From: CAVTWS01 sp964390555 | Lineage (GTDB): Bacteria > Actinomycetota > Acidimicrobiia > Acidimicrobiales > SHLQ01 | Direction of reading: 5' to 3' | Assembly: GCA_964390555.1 (NCBI GenBank) | Contig: CAYMJU010000040.1 | Coordinates: forward strand, 1-27,378 | Length of the DNA: 27,378 nt | Part shown: one piece after another, positions 8,059 through 15,823 of the stretch | Position numbering within the stretch: the first letter of the stretch is position 1 | How the letters are laid out: every line of letters starts with the position of its first letter | Position numbers and translations under genes: made by a program | Notes under the pieces: model-generated | What the model saw: the letters and a program-made list of their open reading frames with translations, nothing else | What the model was told of the DNA's origin: nothing | The model's database searches: none

Positions 8059-9867
8059 ATGACCGCCACGACCGCTGCGCCTCCGACCGATCACGCTCCT
8101 CTGCTGGCGTGGGTCGAGCATTGGCGCGACATCCTCGAGCCCACCGACGTCCACTGGTGCGACGGCAGCGATGCCGAGTACCAGCAGTTGTGCGACCGGT
8201 TGGTCGCCGCCGGCACGTTCCGGACGCTGAACCCCGAGAAGCGCCCCAACAGCTACCTGGCGCTGTCGGACCCCTCCGATGTGGCCCGCGTCGAGGACCG
8301 GACCTACATCGCGACCGACGACCCGGCCGAAGCCGGACCGACCAACAACTGGCGTGACCCGGCCGAGCTCAAGGCCGAGATGCTCGAGCTGTACCGCGGC
8401 GCCATGCGGGGACGCACGATGTACGTCGTGGCGTTCTCGATGGGTCCGCTCGGGTCGCCGATCGCCCACATCGGCGTCCAGCTCACCGACTCACCCTATG
8501 TGGCGGTGTCGATGAAGATCATGACCCGCATGGGCCAAGGAGCGCTCGATGTGCTCGGCGGCGACGGCGAGTTCGTGCCCTGCGTCCATTCCGTCGGCGC
8601 GCCCCTCGCCGACGGCCAGACCGACGTGGCGTGGCCGTGCGACGCCAACCGAAAGTACATAGCCCATTTCCCGGCCACCCGCGAGATCTGGTCCTACGGC
8701 TCGGGTTACGGCGGCAACGCCCTGCTCGGCAAGAAGTGCTTTGCCCTTCGCATCGCCTCGACGATGGCTCGGGAGCAGGGTTGGATGGCCGAGCACATGC
8801 TGATCCTCGGCGTCACCCCGCCCGGCGGCGAGAAGAAGTACGTCGCGGCCGCGTTCCCGTCGGCGTGCGGCAAGACGAACATGGCCATGCTCGTGCCGAC
8901 CCTTCCCGGGTGGAAGGTCGAGACGATCGGCGACGACATCGCCTGGATGAAGTTCGGCGACGACGGCCGGCTGTACGCCATCAACCCCGAAGCCGGGTTC
9001 TTCGGCGTGGCGCCGGGCACTTCCGACGAGACCAACCACAACGCCATGCGCACCTTGCACGGCAACGCCATCTTCACCAATGTCGCCCTCGACGACGACG
9101 GCGACGTGTGGTGGGAGCAGCTAGGCCAGGCCCCCTCGCACCTCGTCGACTGGCAGGGCAACGACTGGGAGCCTGGCGCCGACCGCCCAGCGGCGCATCC
9201 CAACGCCCGGTTCACGGTGCCGGCCTCGCAGAACCCCGCTTGCGCCCCCGAGTGGGACGACCCCAGGGGCGTGCCGATCTCGGCGATCTTGTTCGGCGGC
9301 CGGCGAGCGACCAACGTCCCCCTCGTCACCGAGGCCCGCGACTGGACCCACGGCGTGTTCCTCGGGTCGATCATGAGCTCCGAGAAGACGGCGGCGGCGT
9401 TCGGCACGGTAGGTGAGCTTCGCTTCGATCCCTTCGCCATGGTGCCGTTCATGGGCTACAACGTCGGCGACTACATCGGGCACTGGCTCGACATCGGAAG
9501 CTCCGGCGACCCCGCCAAGTTGCCTCGGCTGTTCTGGGTCAACTGGTTCCGCAAGGGCCCCGACGGCTCGTTCCTGTGGCCCGGATACGGCGACAACAGC
9601 CGGGTGCTCAAGTGGGTGCTCGAACGCGTCGCCGGCGAGGGAGCAGCGATCGACACGCCCATCGGCTTCGTCCCCACCCCCGACGCGCTCGACCTCACCG
9701 GGCTCGATCTCGACGGCGACAAGCTCGCCGACGTGCTCGAGGTCGACCCGGCGGCGTGGCGCCAGGAGCTGCCCCTCATCGAGGCTCACTTCGACTTCAT
9801 GGGCGAGCGGCTCCCCGCCCAGATGCGCGAACAGCTCGCCGAGCTCGAGAATCGCCTCTCGTCCTGA
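8059..9867 (+). CDS. pckG: Phosphoenolpyruvate carboxykinase (GTP)
   Basis: The 602-residue product is the GTP-dependent PEP carboxykinase, which interconverts oxaloacetate plus GTP with PEP, CO2 and GDP at the gluconeogenic node. Length and motifs fit the GTP class. The P-loop-like kinase-1a segment F-P-S-A-C-G-K-T-N-M-A-M is at about 266-277 with its reactive cysteine, and kinase-2 I-G-D-D-I-A-W-M follows. R-P-N-S-Y-L is in the N-terminal domain, and the substrate segment Y-G-S-G-Y-G-G-N-A-L-L-G-K-K-C is intact. The ATG at 8059 is 9 bases after the cold-shock-like gene's stop; I see no strong Shine-Dalgarno, so translational coupling is possible. It converges with the six-gene operon, leaving 27 bases between stops. 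Confidence 0.97.
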   Translation: MTATTAAPPTDHAPLLAWVEHWRDILEPTDVHWCDGSDAEYQQLCDRLVAAGTFRTLNPEKRPNSYLALSDPSDVARVEDRTYIATDDPAEAGPTNNWRDPAELKAEMLELYRGAMRGRTMYVVAFSMGPLGSPIAHIGVQLTDSPYVAVSMKIMTRMGQGALDVLGGDGEFVPCVHSVGAPLADGQTDVAWPCDANRKYIAHFPATREIWSYGSGYGGNALLGKKCFALRIASTMAREQGWMAEHMLILGVTPPGGEKKYVAAAFPSACGKTNMAMLVPTLPGWKVETIGDDIAWMKFGDDGRLYAINPEAGFFGVAPGTSDETNHNAMRTLHGNAIFTNVALDDDGDVWWEQLGQAPSHLVDWQGNDWEPGADRPAAHPNARFTVPASQNPACAPEWDDPRGVPISAILFGGRRATNVPLVTEARDWTHGVFLGSIMSSEKTAAAFGTVGELRFDPFAMVPFMGYNVGDYIGHWLDIGSSGDPAKLPRLFWVNWFRKGPDGSFLWPGYGDNSRVLKWVLERVAGEGAAIDTPIGFVPTPDALDLTGLDLDGDKLADVLEVDPAAWRQELPLIEAHFDFMGERLPAQMREQLAELENRLSS

Positions 9868-9894
9868 GCTGCGGCGCAGGGCGCCCCAGCGGCG

Positions 9895-10269
9895 CTACTT
9901 GAACACGAGCATGGCGCGTATGCCGAGGCCCATCAGGAACAGGCCGCCTCCGCCGTAGAGCAGGTAGCGGTGCACGGCGAGCTGCTGGCGGTAGCCGTAC
10001 AGGATCGTCACCACGAACGTGGCGATGAATCCGTAGAACAGGTGAAAGCGTGGCGCCGTGAAGTTCTGGTCGGCGATCAGCACCGCGCCCATGGTGACCT
10101 GGGCGAAGATTGCCACCTCGACCGCCACGACGAACCACCACAACGACCGCGTGCGCAGCGAGGGCACCCAGTGCGCGGCGAGCGACCAGGCGCCGGCCAT
10201 GCCGTTGCCGATGATCATGAACCACGCGAACCCCTCGTGGATCTCCCTGAGGGAGGCGGTGGCGATCAC
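9895..10269 (-). CDS. Small four-helix integral membrane protein, unknown function
   Basis: I do not recognise this 124-residue protein. It shows four hydrophobic segments at roughly 12-34, 44-66, 75-93 and 101-122. Histidines (His11, His33, His76, His100) sit at or near segment ends, in contexts such as I-H-E-G-F-A-W and R-F-H-L-F-Y-G-F. That is compatible with haem or metal binding, as in small cytochrome-b-like membrane proteins, but no family motif proves it. The start is taken as the GTG at 10267-10269, which overlaps the sulfatase stop by four bases (GTGA), a classic coupling arrangement; the frame is open further upstream only inside the sulfatase gene. It is the last gene of the six-gene operon. 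Confidence 0.75.
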   Translation of the reverse strand: MIATASLREIHEGFAWFMIIGNGMAGAWSLAAHWVPSLRTRSLWWFVVAVEVAIFAQVTMGAVLIADQNFTAPRFHLFYGFIATFVVTILYGYRQQLAVHRYLLYGGGGLFLMGLGIRAMLVFK

Positions 10270-11801
10270 ACCGGAGCCTCGACCGGTAGCCGGGGTACCC
10301 GGGCGGGGGGTTGGTGGTCCCGCAGGTCGCCGAGCAGGTCTGAACGAACGGCGCCGCGGGCCGGATCGTCCCAGAGGTTCACGCGCTGCAACGGGTCGAG
10401 GGCCAGATCGTACAGCTCCCCCTCGGTGCCGTCGTGGCTGTACCCCGGTTGGTAGGTGCTGCACACGAAGCCGTCGCGACAGATCGTGCGCAGATGCACG
10501 TCGACGCCGAACACCTCGCTGTCCCACTCGGTGAGGACCCGCTCGAACCCACGATCATCGGCATCGACGTCGTCAGCGGGTAGCGGACGCCCTTCCATCC
10601 ATTCCGGCACCGCCAACCCGGCGATGGCGCAGAACGTCGGCGCCAGGTCGACCAACCCGACCGGGCGAGAGATGGTCGCCGCTGGCGCGCCCGACGAGGG
10701 GGCGGGGCGCCACACCAGCGGGATGCGCATCAGCCCATCGACGTGGTACGGCCCTTTGAACAACAGGCCGAAGTCGCCCTGGAGCTCACCATGGTCGGTG
10801 CTGAAGAACACGTCGGTGTCGTCGTGCCACCCCCGCCCGGAGATCGAAGCCGTGACCCGGCCGATGGCCTCGTCGATCAGCTCGCACTCGATGGCGTTGC
10901 GGGCGTTGACCTCGCGGACCTGGTCGGCGGTGAGCGTCGCCGGCACCCAACGAAGCGGCGCCTCGTAGTTCGACACCAAGCGCCCGTCGTACCACGCCCG
11001 CCAGTGCGCCGGCTTGGCATCGAGCACCCGCTCACGCTCGACGGGATCGGCGATGTAGCCGACCGGAAGGTCGACGTCGCGCCAGCTCACCCGGCCGAGC
11101 TCGGACGCCGGCGGGTCCCACGGATGGTGCGGGTCGGGGAAGCTCATCCAGCAGAACCAGTCGTCGGCAGGGTCGAGCGAGTCGAGCCAGGCGATGGTGC
11201 GATCGGCTACCCAATCGGTGTGGTACCAAGCCCGGTCGATGGCGTTGTCGTGGACCTGGGGTGCGCCGGTCTCGCCCCCGCCGAGGGCGTTGACCTCGAG
11301 CTCGCTGTCGAGCACCGGGTAGAACAGACCGATCGCCTCGGGATGATGTTCGCGGAGCCAACGGGCGTAGTGCAACGATCCGGCCGGACCGTGCGTGGCC
11401 GCCTCGAAGTGCTCGAAACCCCGGTGGGGACCGGCCATGCCGTGCGCCGCGAACCGGTTCTCGGCGAAGCGGGCGAACGGGTCGAGGAACGGCTCGAAGT
11501 GGGGCTTGCCGATCAACGCGGTCCGGTACCCGGCACCGAGCAGCACCGACGCGACCGACGGGGCGTCGACCGGGAGCGCTACGCCGTTCATCCACACGCC
11601 GTGGGTGCTGGGGTACTGACCGGTGATGATCGTCGAGCGCGACGGCATGCAGACGACCGATTGCGGGTGGGCCCGGTCATAGCGGCGACCGGTGGCCGCC
11701 AACGCGTCGACGACCGGTGTGCGCGCCACCGCGCCGCCGTAGCAGCCCAGGGTGTCGGCCCGCTGCTGGTCGGTGGTGATCAGCAGGATCTTGCGCCCCA
11801 T
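10266..11801 (-). CDS. Type I sulfatase (formylglycine-dependent)
   Basis: The 511-residue product is a sulfatase of the alkaline-phosphatase superfamily that hydrolyses a sulfate ester. It starts M-G-R-K-I-L-L-I-T-T-D-Q-Q with the first metal aspartate (Asp11). The maturation motif is C-M-P-S-R (51-55), whose Cys51 should become formylglycine, followed by S-T-I-I-T-G-Q-Y-P-S-T-H-G-V. A second metal cluster appears as F-S-T-D-H-G-E. No signal peptide is visible, so it probably acts in the cytoplasm. The ATG at 11799-11801 is 2 bases after the SRPBCC stop, with GGAGG at 11812-11816 ten bases upstream. Substrate is unknown; the operon suggests a CoA-activatable sulfated organic compound. Confidence 0.92.
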   Translation of the reverse strand: MGRKILLITTDQQRADTLGCYGGAVARTPVVDALAATGRRYDRAHPQSVVCMPSRSTIITGQYPSTHGVWMNGVALPVDAPSVASVLLGAGYRTALIGKPHFEPFLDPFARFAENRFAAHGMAGPHRGFEHFEAATHGPAGSLHYARWLREHHPEAIGLFYPVLDSELEVNALGGGETGAPQVHDNAIDRAWYHTDWVADRTIAWLDSLDPADDWFCWMSFPDPHHPWDPPASELGRVSWRDVDLPVGYIADPVERERVLDAKPAHWRAWYDGRLVSNYEAPLRWVPATLTADQVREVNARNAIECELIDEAIGRVTASISGRGWHDDTDVFFSTDHGELQGDFGLLFKGPYHVDGLMRIPLVWRPAPSSGAPAATISRPVGLVDLAPTFCAIAGLAVPEWMEGRPLPADDVDADDRGFERVLTEWDSEVFGVDVHLRTICRDGFVCSTYQPGYSHDGTEGELYDLALDPLQRVNLWDDPARGAVRSDLLGDLRDHQPPARVPRLPVEAPV

Positions 11802-11803
11802 GG

Positions 11804-12199
11804 TCAGGCCCCCTCCATCTGGCTTTTCAACTCGGTGAGCGCCCCCAAGGTGCCGCCCGCGATGGTCAGCGCCATCGTGCGGGGATCGGCCTCGGTCGAA
11901 TAGACGACCAGGCACGAGCCGGCATCGAGCTCGATCACGTCGACGGTAGCCCGGTGATGCTTGAACACCGGGGCCGTGATCCGGTACTGGAGTCGCCGTT
12001 GCCGCGAGTCGTTGACCAAGATCTCCTCGGGCATCACCATGCCGGAACCCAGGGTGATGCGGCGGGTGGTGCCCTCGACGTCGCACGCCACGATGCCCGG
12101 GAACCACTCGTGCAGCCGCTCGACGGCGGTGACCCGCTCCCACACGTCGGCGGCCGGTCGATCGATGCGGATCTCGCGGCGCACCGAGCCCAGCGTCAC
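11804..12199 (-). CDS. SRPBCC-fold (polyketide cyclase/START-like) protein
   Basis: The product of about 131 residues has the layout of small SRPBCC proteins: strand E-I-R-I-D-R-P-A, helix A-D-V-W-E-R-V-T-A-V-E-R-L-H-E-W-F-P, then a run of antiparallel strands and a long C-terminal helix. This fold makes a hydrophobic cavity and serves as a ligand carrier, cyclase or aromatase; no catalytic residues can be assigned. The frame is open far upstream, but the GTG at 12197-12199 overlaps the stop of the preceding gene as GTGA and places the start just before the first strand. It lies between the Rv2466c-like gene and the sulfatase in the operon. Confidence 0.82.
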   Translation of the reverse strand: MTLGSVRREIRIDRPAADVWERVTAVERLHEWFPGIVACDVEGTTRRITLGSGMVMPEEILVNDSRQRRLQYRITAPVFKHHRATVDVIELDAGSCLVVYSTEADPRTMALTIAGGTLGALTELKSQMEGA

Positions 12200-12903
12200 G
12201 GCGCCTCGTGTTGGCGGCTGATCGAGGTGACGACTCGACCCCGGTCGATGCTCACCCAATCGCGAGCGTCGAGATAAGGGCGGAAGGCGTCGAGGATGGC
12301 CCGCTCGTCGTCGCGGGACTTGGGCCGCTGCAACTCGTAAACGTGGGGGAACTCGGTCCACGCCACGACGGCTCGCCACAGCCGCACGGCGGCGTCGCCG
12401 GTCGGTGGGTCGATGAGCACCGGTCCGAACAGACACTGTCCGTCGGGGAAGAACAACGTGGGCACGCCGTAGCCACCGGTCGCCACCACCCGGTCGTGCT
12501 CGGCCCGCACGTCGTCGTGGGTAGTCGGGTCGGCGATCGCCTGGTCGACGAGGCCCGGATCGAGCCCCAACTCCCCGAGCAGGACGCGGGCGACATCGGG
12601 ATCGTGGGGTTTGCGACCCTCGACGTGCAACGCGGTGCCCGCTCGCAGGTACCACGCGTCGAGCTGCGCCATGTCGGTGCGTCGCAACAGCGCCCCAACT
12701 CGCATCATCGACCACCCATAGGACCACTCGCGCTCCCAGGGGTGCTTCTTGCCTTCGACGTGGTTGATCTCCTCGAGGCTGAAGAAGCGCCAGCGAACGT
12801 CGAGACCGACGATGTCGCGCACCTCCCTGATCCACCGTGACGCCTGGAACGCATAGGGGCACATCACGTCGAAGTGAAAGTCGATGTACTCGGGCTCGTC
12901 CAT
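12196..12903 (-). CDS. DsbA/FrnE-like thioredoxin-fold protein resembling mycothiol-dependent Rv2466c
   Basis: The 235-residue product matches the pattern of the mycobacterial Rv2466c family, mycothiol-dependent reductases with a DsbA-like fold. Recognisable are an F-D-x-x-C-P segment near the N-terminus, S-R-W-I-x-E-V, G-V-P-T with the cis-proline, F-G-P-V-L-I, and F-P-H-V-Y-E-L-Q-R near the end. The redox motif is C-P-Y-A (15-18), so the second cysteine of the usual C-P-W-C is missing and a monothiol mechanism or a non-redox role is likely. The ATG at 12901-12903 lies 11 bases after the PIG-L stop. An upstream in-frame start (12978) would overlap that gene and is less likely. The resemblance is from memory of the family, not an alignment. 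Confidence 0.85.
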   Translation of the reverse strand: MDEPEYIDFHFDVMCPYAFQASRWIREVRDIVGLDVRWRFFSLEEINHVEGKKHPWEREWSYGWSMMRVGALLRRTDMAQLDAWYLRAGTALHVEGRKPHDPDVARVLLGELGLDPGLVDQAIADPTTHDDVRAEHDRVVATGGYGVPTLFFPDGQCLFGPVLIDPPTGDAAVRLWRAVVAWTEFPHVYELQRPKSRDDERAILDAFRPYLDARDWVSIDRGRVVTSISRQHEAP

Positions 12904-12914
12904 CGAGAGAGCTT

Positions 12915-13718
12915 CTAGCCGAACAGGTCGTTGCGTAGGGGCGCCTGGCCACGGTTCCACGATCGGTCGCGGAACCACTCGGTGCCGAAGGCCGCCGCGA
13001 AGGCATCGGGCGGCATCTTGAGGAAGAGCGATTCGGCGTCGATCTGGCTCTCGTGGACGAGCAAAGCCTGGCGCTTGCGGTCGAGAAACGCCGCCACGTC
13101 GATGGCGTGAGTTATGTCGGATTCGGGAAGTCCGAACGGGTTCTCCTCGAAACGTCTACGGCGCTCCTCGAAGTCCGCCCCCAGATCGGTGCCGTCGGTC
13201 GCCGCGGCGAGGATGCGGTCGCGCATGGCATCGCGATTCATGGTCGACTCGAACACCCGCGCTACTCCCGCCCGCTGCGCGGCCATGACGCCGACCCTGT
13301 GGACCTGGATGTGATCGGGGTGGCCATACCCGCCGTGGCTGTCGTAGACGGTGAGCACGTCGGCGCTGACCTCGACGAGGACCACAGCGAGCCGATCTGC
13401 CGCGGCCGACACGTCGGCTTGCCAGAAGCTGTCGGGATGCTCGTTGGCCGGCTCGCCCATCATTCCCGAGTCGCGGTACGCGAGAAGCACGAGCCGGTCG
13501 ACCCCGAGGATCGCCGCCGAACGCTCGACCTCGGTCGCGCGCCGGACCCCCAACGACTCGCCTTCTCGCAACACGCCGGCCACCGGCTGGCCCTCGTCGC
13601 CGTCGGTCGCGACCACCAACACGACGCGGTGCCCGGAGTCGGCGAGGCTGGCCATGGTCCCGCCGGTAGCGATGGCCTCGTCGTCGGGGTGGGCGTGGAA
13701 GAAGACCGCGGTGGCCAT
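12915..13718 (-). CDS. PIG-L/LmbE-family zinc deacetylase (MshB/Mca-like)
   Basis: The 267-residue product has the two zinc signatures of the PIG-L/LmbE family: A-H-P-D-D-E at the N-terminus (9-14) and H-G-G-Y-G-H-P-D-H in the middle. Members remove acetyl groups from N-acetylglucosaminyl compounds or cleave mycothiol amides (MshB, Mca). Which of these applies cannot be told from sequence alone. The ATG at 13716-13718 is one base after the racemase stop, so coupling is near certain. The frame extends upstream inside the racemase gene, but H-P-D-D-E normally lies within the first 20 residues, which fixes this start. An Rv2466c-like gene next to it makes a mycothiol-related substrate attractive, but this is inference. 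Confidence 0.9.
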   Translation of the reverse strand: MATAVFFHAHPDDEAIATGGTMASLADSGHRVVLVVATDGDEGQPVAGVLREGESLGVRRATEVERSAAILGVDRLVLLAYRDSGMMGEPANEHPDSFWQADVSAAADRLAVVLVEVSADVLTVYDSHGGYGHPDHIQVHRVGVMAAQRAGVARVFESTMNRDAMRDRILAAATDGTDLGADFEERRRRFEENPFGLPESDITHAIDVAAFLDRKRQALLVHESQIDAESLFLKMPPDAFAAAFGTEWFRDRSWNRGQAPLRNDLFG

Positions 13719-13719
13719 C

Positions 13720-14862
13720 TCAGGCGACGGCGCCGGTCGAGCGAAGGGTGGCCAGTCGTTCGGCGGCGACACCCCAATCGGTGAGGACCTCGTCGGTGTG
13801 TTGCCCGGCGTGAGCCGGGGGCCGCTGGATCTCGCCCGGCGTGCGGCTGAAGCGCGGCGCCGGTCCCGGCTGGACCAGCCCCGCGACCTCCACGAACGTG
13901 CCGCGGGCCACGTTGTGCGGGTGGTTCGGAGCCTCGGCCATCGATAGGACCGGAGCAAAGCAAACGTCGGTGCCCTCCATCTGGGCCGTCCACTCGTCGC
14001 GGGTCTTGGTCTTGATGACGGCGGCGATGCGCTCCTTGAATGCCGGCCAGCGGGTGCGATCCTGCTGGTCGACCACGATGTCGCCGTCGAGTCCCAGGTG
14101 CTGCACGAGCAAGGCGTAGAACTGGGGCTCGATCGAGCCGATCGACACCCAGGTCCCATCGGCACACTCGTAGACGTCGTAGTAGTGGGCGCCGGTGTCG
14201 AGCATGTTCGTGCCCCGCTCGTCGTGCCAGCCACCCATGGCCCTCAGGCCGTAGATGAACGTAGCGAGCGTGGCCGCCCCATCGACCATGGCCGCGTCGA
14301 CCACCTGACCCGAACCCGACGTACGGGACTCGAGGATCGCGCAGACGATGCCGAAGGCGAGCAGCAGCCCACCACCGCCGAAGTCGCCGACCAGGTTCAG
14401 CGGCGGCACCGGACCCTCGCCGGCGCGACCAATGGCGTGGAGGGTGCCCGACAGCGCGATGTAGTTGATGTCGTGGCCGGCGGCGTGGGCCATCGGGCCG
14501 TCCTGGCCCCAGCCGGTCATGCGCCCGTAGACGAGTCGCGGGTTGCGGGCCAGGCACGCTTGGGGCCCGAGCCCGAGCCGCTCGGTCACCCCGGGCCGGA
14601 AGCCTTCGATCAAAGCGTCAGCTTGGGAGACCAGCTCGAGCACCAACTCGACGCCGACCGGATTCTTCAGGTCGACGCCGACCGAGCGCCGACCCCGCGA
14701 CAACAAGTCGACCGACGGCGATGCCGGATCGCCGCCCCGGACCCGATCGGCGCGGTCGATTCGTATCACGTCGGCACCGAGGTCGGACAACAGCATCCCG
14801 CAGAACGGGCCCGGCCCGATCCCGGCCAGCTCGACTACCTTCACGCCTGACAACGGCCCCAC
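13720..14862 (-). CDS. mcr: Alpha-methylacyl-CoA racemase (family III CoA-transferase fold)
   Basis: The 380-residue product closely follows mycobacterial alpha-methylacyl-CoA racemase, which epimerises 2-methyl-branched acyl-CoA esters during sterol side-chain and branched fatty acid breakdown. It starts M-G-P-L-S-G-V-K-V-V-E-L-A-G-I-G-P-G-P. His130 (A-G-H-D-I-N-Y), Asp160 (N-L-V-G-D-F-G-G-G) and Glu245 (S-I-E-P-Q-F-Y) correspond to the catalytic His, Asp and Glu of the mycobacterial enzyme with a constant offset of four. The start is a GTG (14860-14862) with GGAGGT at 14866-14871, the strongest Shine-Dalgarno in the window. It is the first gene of the six-gene minus-strand operon; a tandem repeat and a long inverted repeat lie directly upstream. 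Confidence 0.95.
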   Translation of the reverse strand: MGPLSGVKVVELAGIGPGPFCGMLLSDLGADVIRIDRADRVRGGDPASPSVDLLSRGRRSVGVDLKNPVGVELVLELVSQADALIEGFRPGVTERLGLGPQACLARNPRLVYGRMTGWGQDGPMAHAAGHDINYIALSGTLHAIGRAGEGPVPPLNLVGDFGGGGLLLAFGIVCAILESRTSGSGQVVDAAMVDGAATLATFIYGLRAMGGWHDERGTNMLDTGAHYYDVYECADGTWVSIGSIEPQFYALLVQHLGLDGDIVVDQQDRTRWPAFKERIAAVIKTKTRDEWTAQMEGTDVCFAPVLSMAEAPNHPHNVARGTFVEVAGLVQPGPAPRFSRTPGEIQRPPAHAGQHTDEVLTDWGVAAERLATLRSTGAVA

Positions 14863-14865
14863 GGC

Positions 14866-14871
14866 ACCTCC
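14866..14871 (-). promoter_or_regulatory. Shine-Dalgarno GGAGGT of the racemase gene
   Basis: GGAGGT on the minus strand ends 3 bases before the GTG at 14862. It decides for this GTG as start and shows that the six-gene operon has a leadered transcript, unlike its leaderless neighbours. Confidence 0.75.
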
Positions 14872-14900
14872 ACGATGTCCAACGGCACGATGTCCAACGG
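14871..14900. repeat. Perfect 15-bp tandem duplication upstream of the racemase operon
   Basis: Two identical, adjacent copies of CACGATGTCCAACGG occupy 14871-14885 and 14886-14900, inside the racemase leader or promoter. On the minus strand each copy starts with CCGTTGGACATCG. Confidence 0.95.
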
Positions 14901-14926
14901 TGACCGATCGGACGTCGATCGTTCAC
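14900..14926. promoter_or_regulatory. Long inverted repeat, candidate operator of the racemase operon or terminator of the hydrolase gene
   Basis: GTGACCGATCG and CGATCGTTCAC form 11-base arms with one mismatch around a 5-base loop. The element is 38-64 bases upstream of the racemase GTG and 25 bases past the alpha/beta hydrolase stop. No T-tract follows on the minus strand, so I favour a dyad operator (TetR-like in size) over a terminator; this is inference. Confidence 0.45.
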
Positions 14927-14950
14927 CTACCGGCGCGGGTTCTTAGGAGG

Positions 14951-15784
14951 TTATCGGTCAGCCTCGGTCCTCACCGCCAGCCTGGTGACGGCCTCGACGA
15001 GCTGCGCCCACATCTGGCTCGGCAGACCATGGCCCATGTCCTCGATCTCGAGGAGTTCGGCGCCGGCGACCAGTTCGGCGGTCCGGTGCCCGCCCGACGG
15101 GTCGACCAGGTTGTCGACGTCGCCGTGAACGACGAGCACCGGCACGTCGAGCGCCGCCAGGCCCTCGGCGCGACTCCCGCTCGCGGCCATGGCGTGGAAC
15201 TGTCGCATCCCCGATCCGTAGTGGAACGCCCGATCGAACGCCGCTTCGAGGTCGGCGCGGTGCCAGGCCTCGTCGAACCACCGGTCGCTGGCCCAGATGC
15301 GCCGGCCGGCGAGCCCATGCTCGATCACCGCATCACGCTCGATGCCGGGATCTACGACGACATGGTCGAGGGCGGCCGCGCTGATCCCGCCGACGTCAGC
15401 TTCGCCGGTGTTGGCCGAGACCGACGTGAGGCTCGCAACCCGCGCCGGGTGCTCGATCGCCGCCACTTGGGCGATCATGGCACCCATCGACATGCCCACC
15501 AGGTGGGCTCGGTCGACGCCTAGGGCGTCGAGTACGGCCACCGCATCTCCGGCCATGTCCGACAGCGAATACTCGTCGCCGTCGCCCAGAACCGTGCTCA
15601 ACCCGGCGTCCCGGTTGTCGAAGCGGACCACCCGGAATCCCCGGTCACAGAACGCCCAACAGAGCTCGTCGGGCCAGGCGATCAGCTGTACACCGTGGCC
15701 AGCGACGAGCAACAGGACCGGATCATCGGGATCTCCGATCTCTTCGAACCAGATGTCGACGGCGTGCGCAGTGGTGTGCGGCAT
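14951..15784 (-). CDS. Alpha/beta-fold hydrolase
   Basis: The 277-residue product has the alpha/beta hydrolase order. The strand and oxyanion-type segment is V-L-L-L-V-A-G-H-G, and R-F-D-N-R-D-A-G-L-S-T follows. The nucleophile elbow is G-M-S-M-G with Ser99, the acid is in V-V-H-G-D-V-D (Asp222 or Asp224), and the base is His252 in D-M-G-H-G-L-P. N-R-D-A-G-L-S is common in a group of esterases and AclJ/RdmC-like methylesterases; substrate is unknown. The ATG at 15782-15784 is divergent from the ElaA-like gene. CATCAT six bases upstream is a weak -10 candidate. The gene ends 88 bases before the racemase start on the same strand, so it may be upstream of that operon but has separate signals between. 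Confidence 0.9.
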   Translation of the reverse strand: MPHTTAHAVDIWFEEIGDPDDPVLLLVAGHGVQLIAWPDELCWAFCDRGFRVVRFDNRDAGLSTVLGDGDEYSLSDMAGDAVAVLDALGVDRAHLVGMSMGAMIAQVAAIEHPARVASLTSVSANTGEADVGGISAAALDHVVVDPGIERDAVIEHGLAGRRIWASDRWFDEAWHRADLEAAFDRAFHYGSGMRQFHAMAASGSRAEGLAALDVPVLVVHGDVDNLVDPSGGHRTAELVAGAELLEIEDMGHGLPSQMWAQLVEAVTRLAVRTEADR

Positions 15785-15809
15785 TCACCAATGATGGCCG
15801 ATCCGCGCC

Positions 15810-15815
15810 TAGCGT
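15810..15815 (+). promoter_or_regulatory. Candidate -10 (TAGCGT) of the ElaA-like gene, leaderless spacing
   Basis: TAGCGT lies 8 bases before the GTG at 15824, the same TAGNNT-N8-start layout as before the YceI and uvrD2 genes. It supports the GTG over the upstream ATGs at 15791 and 15794, which would lie upstream of this hexamer. Confidence 0.4.
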
Positions 15816-15823
15816 CCGCGCCC

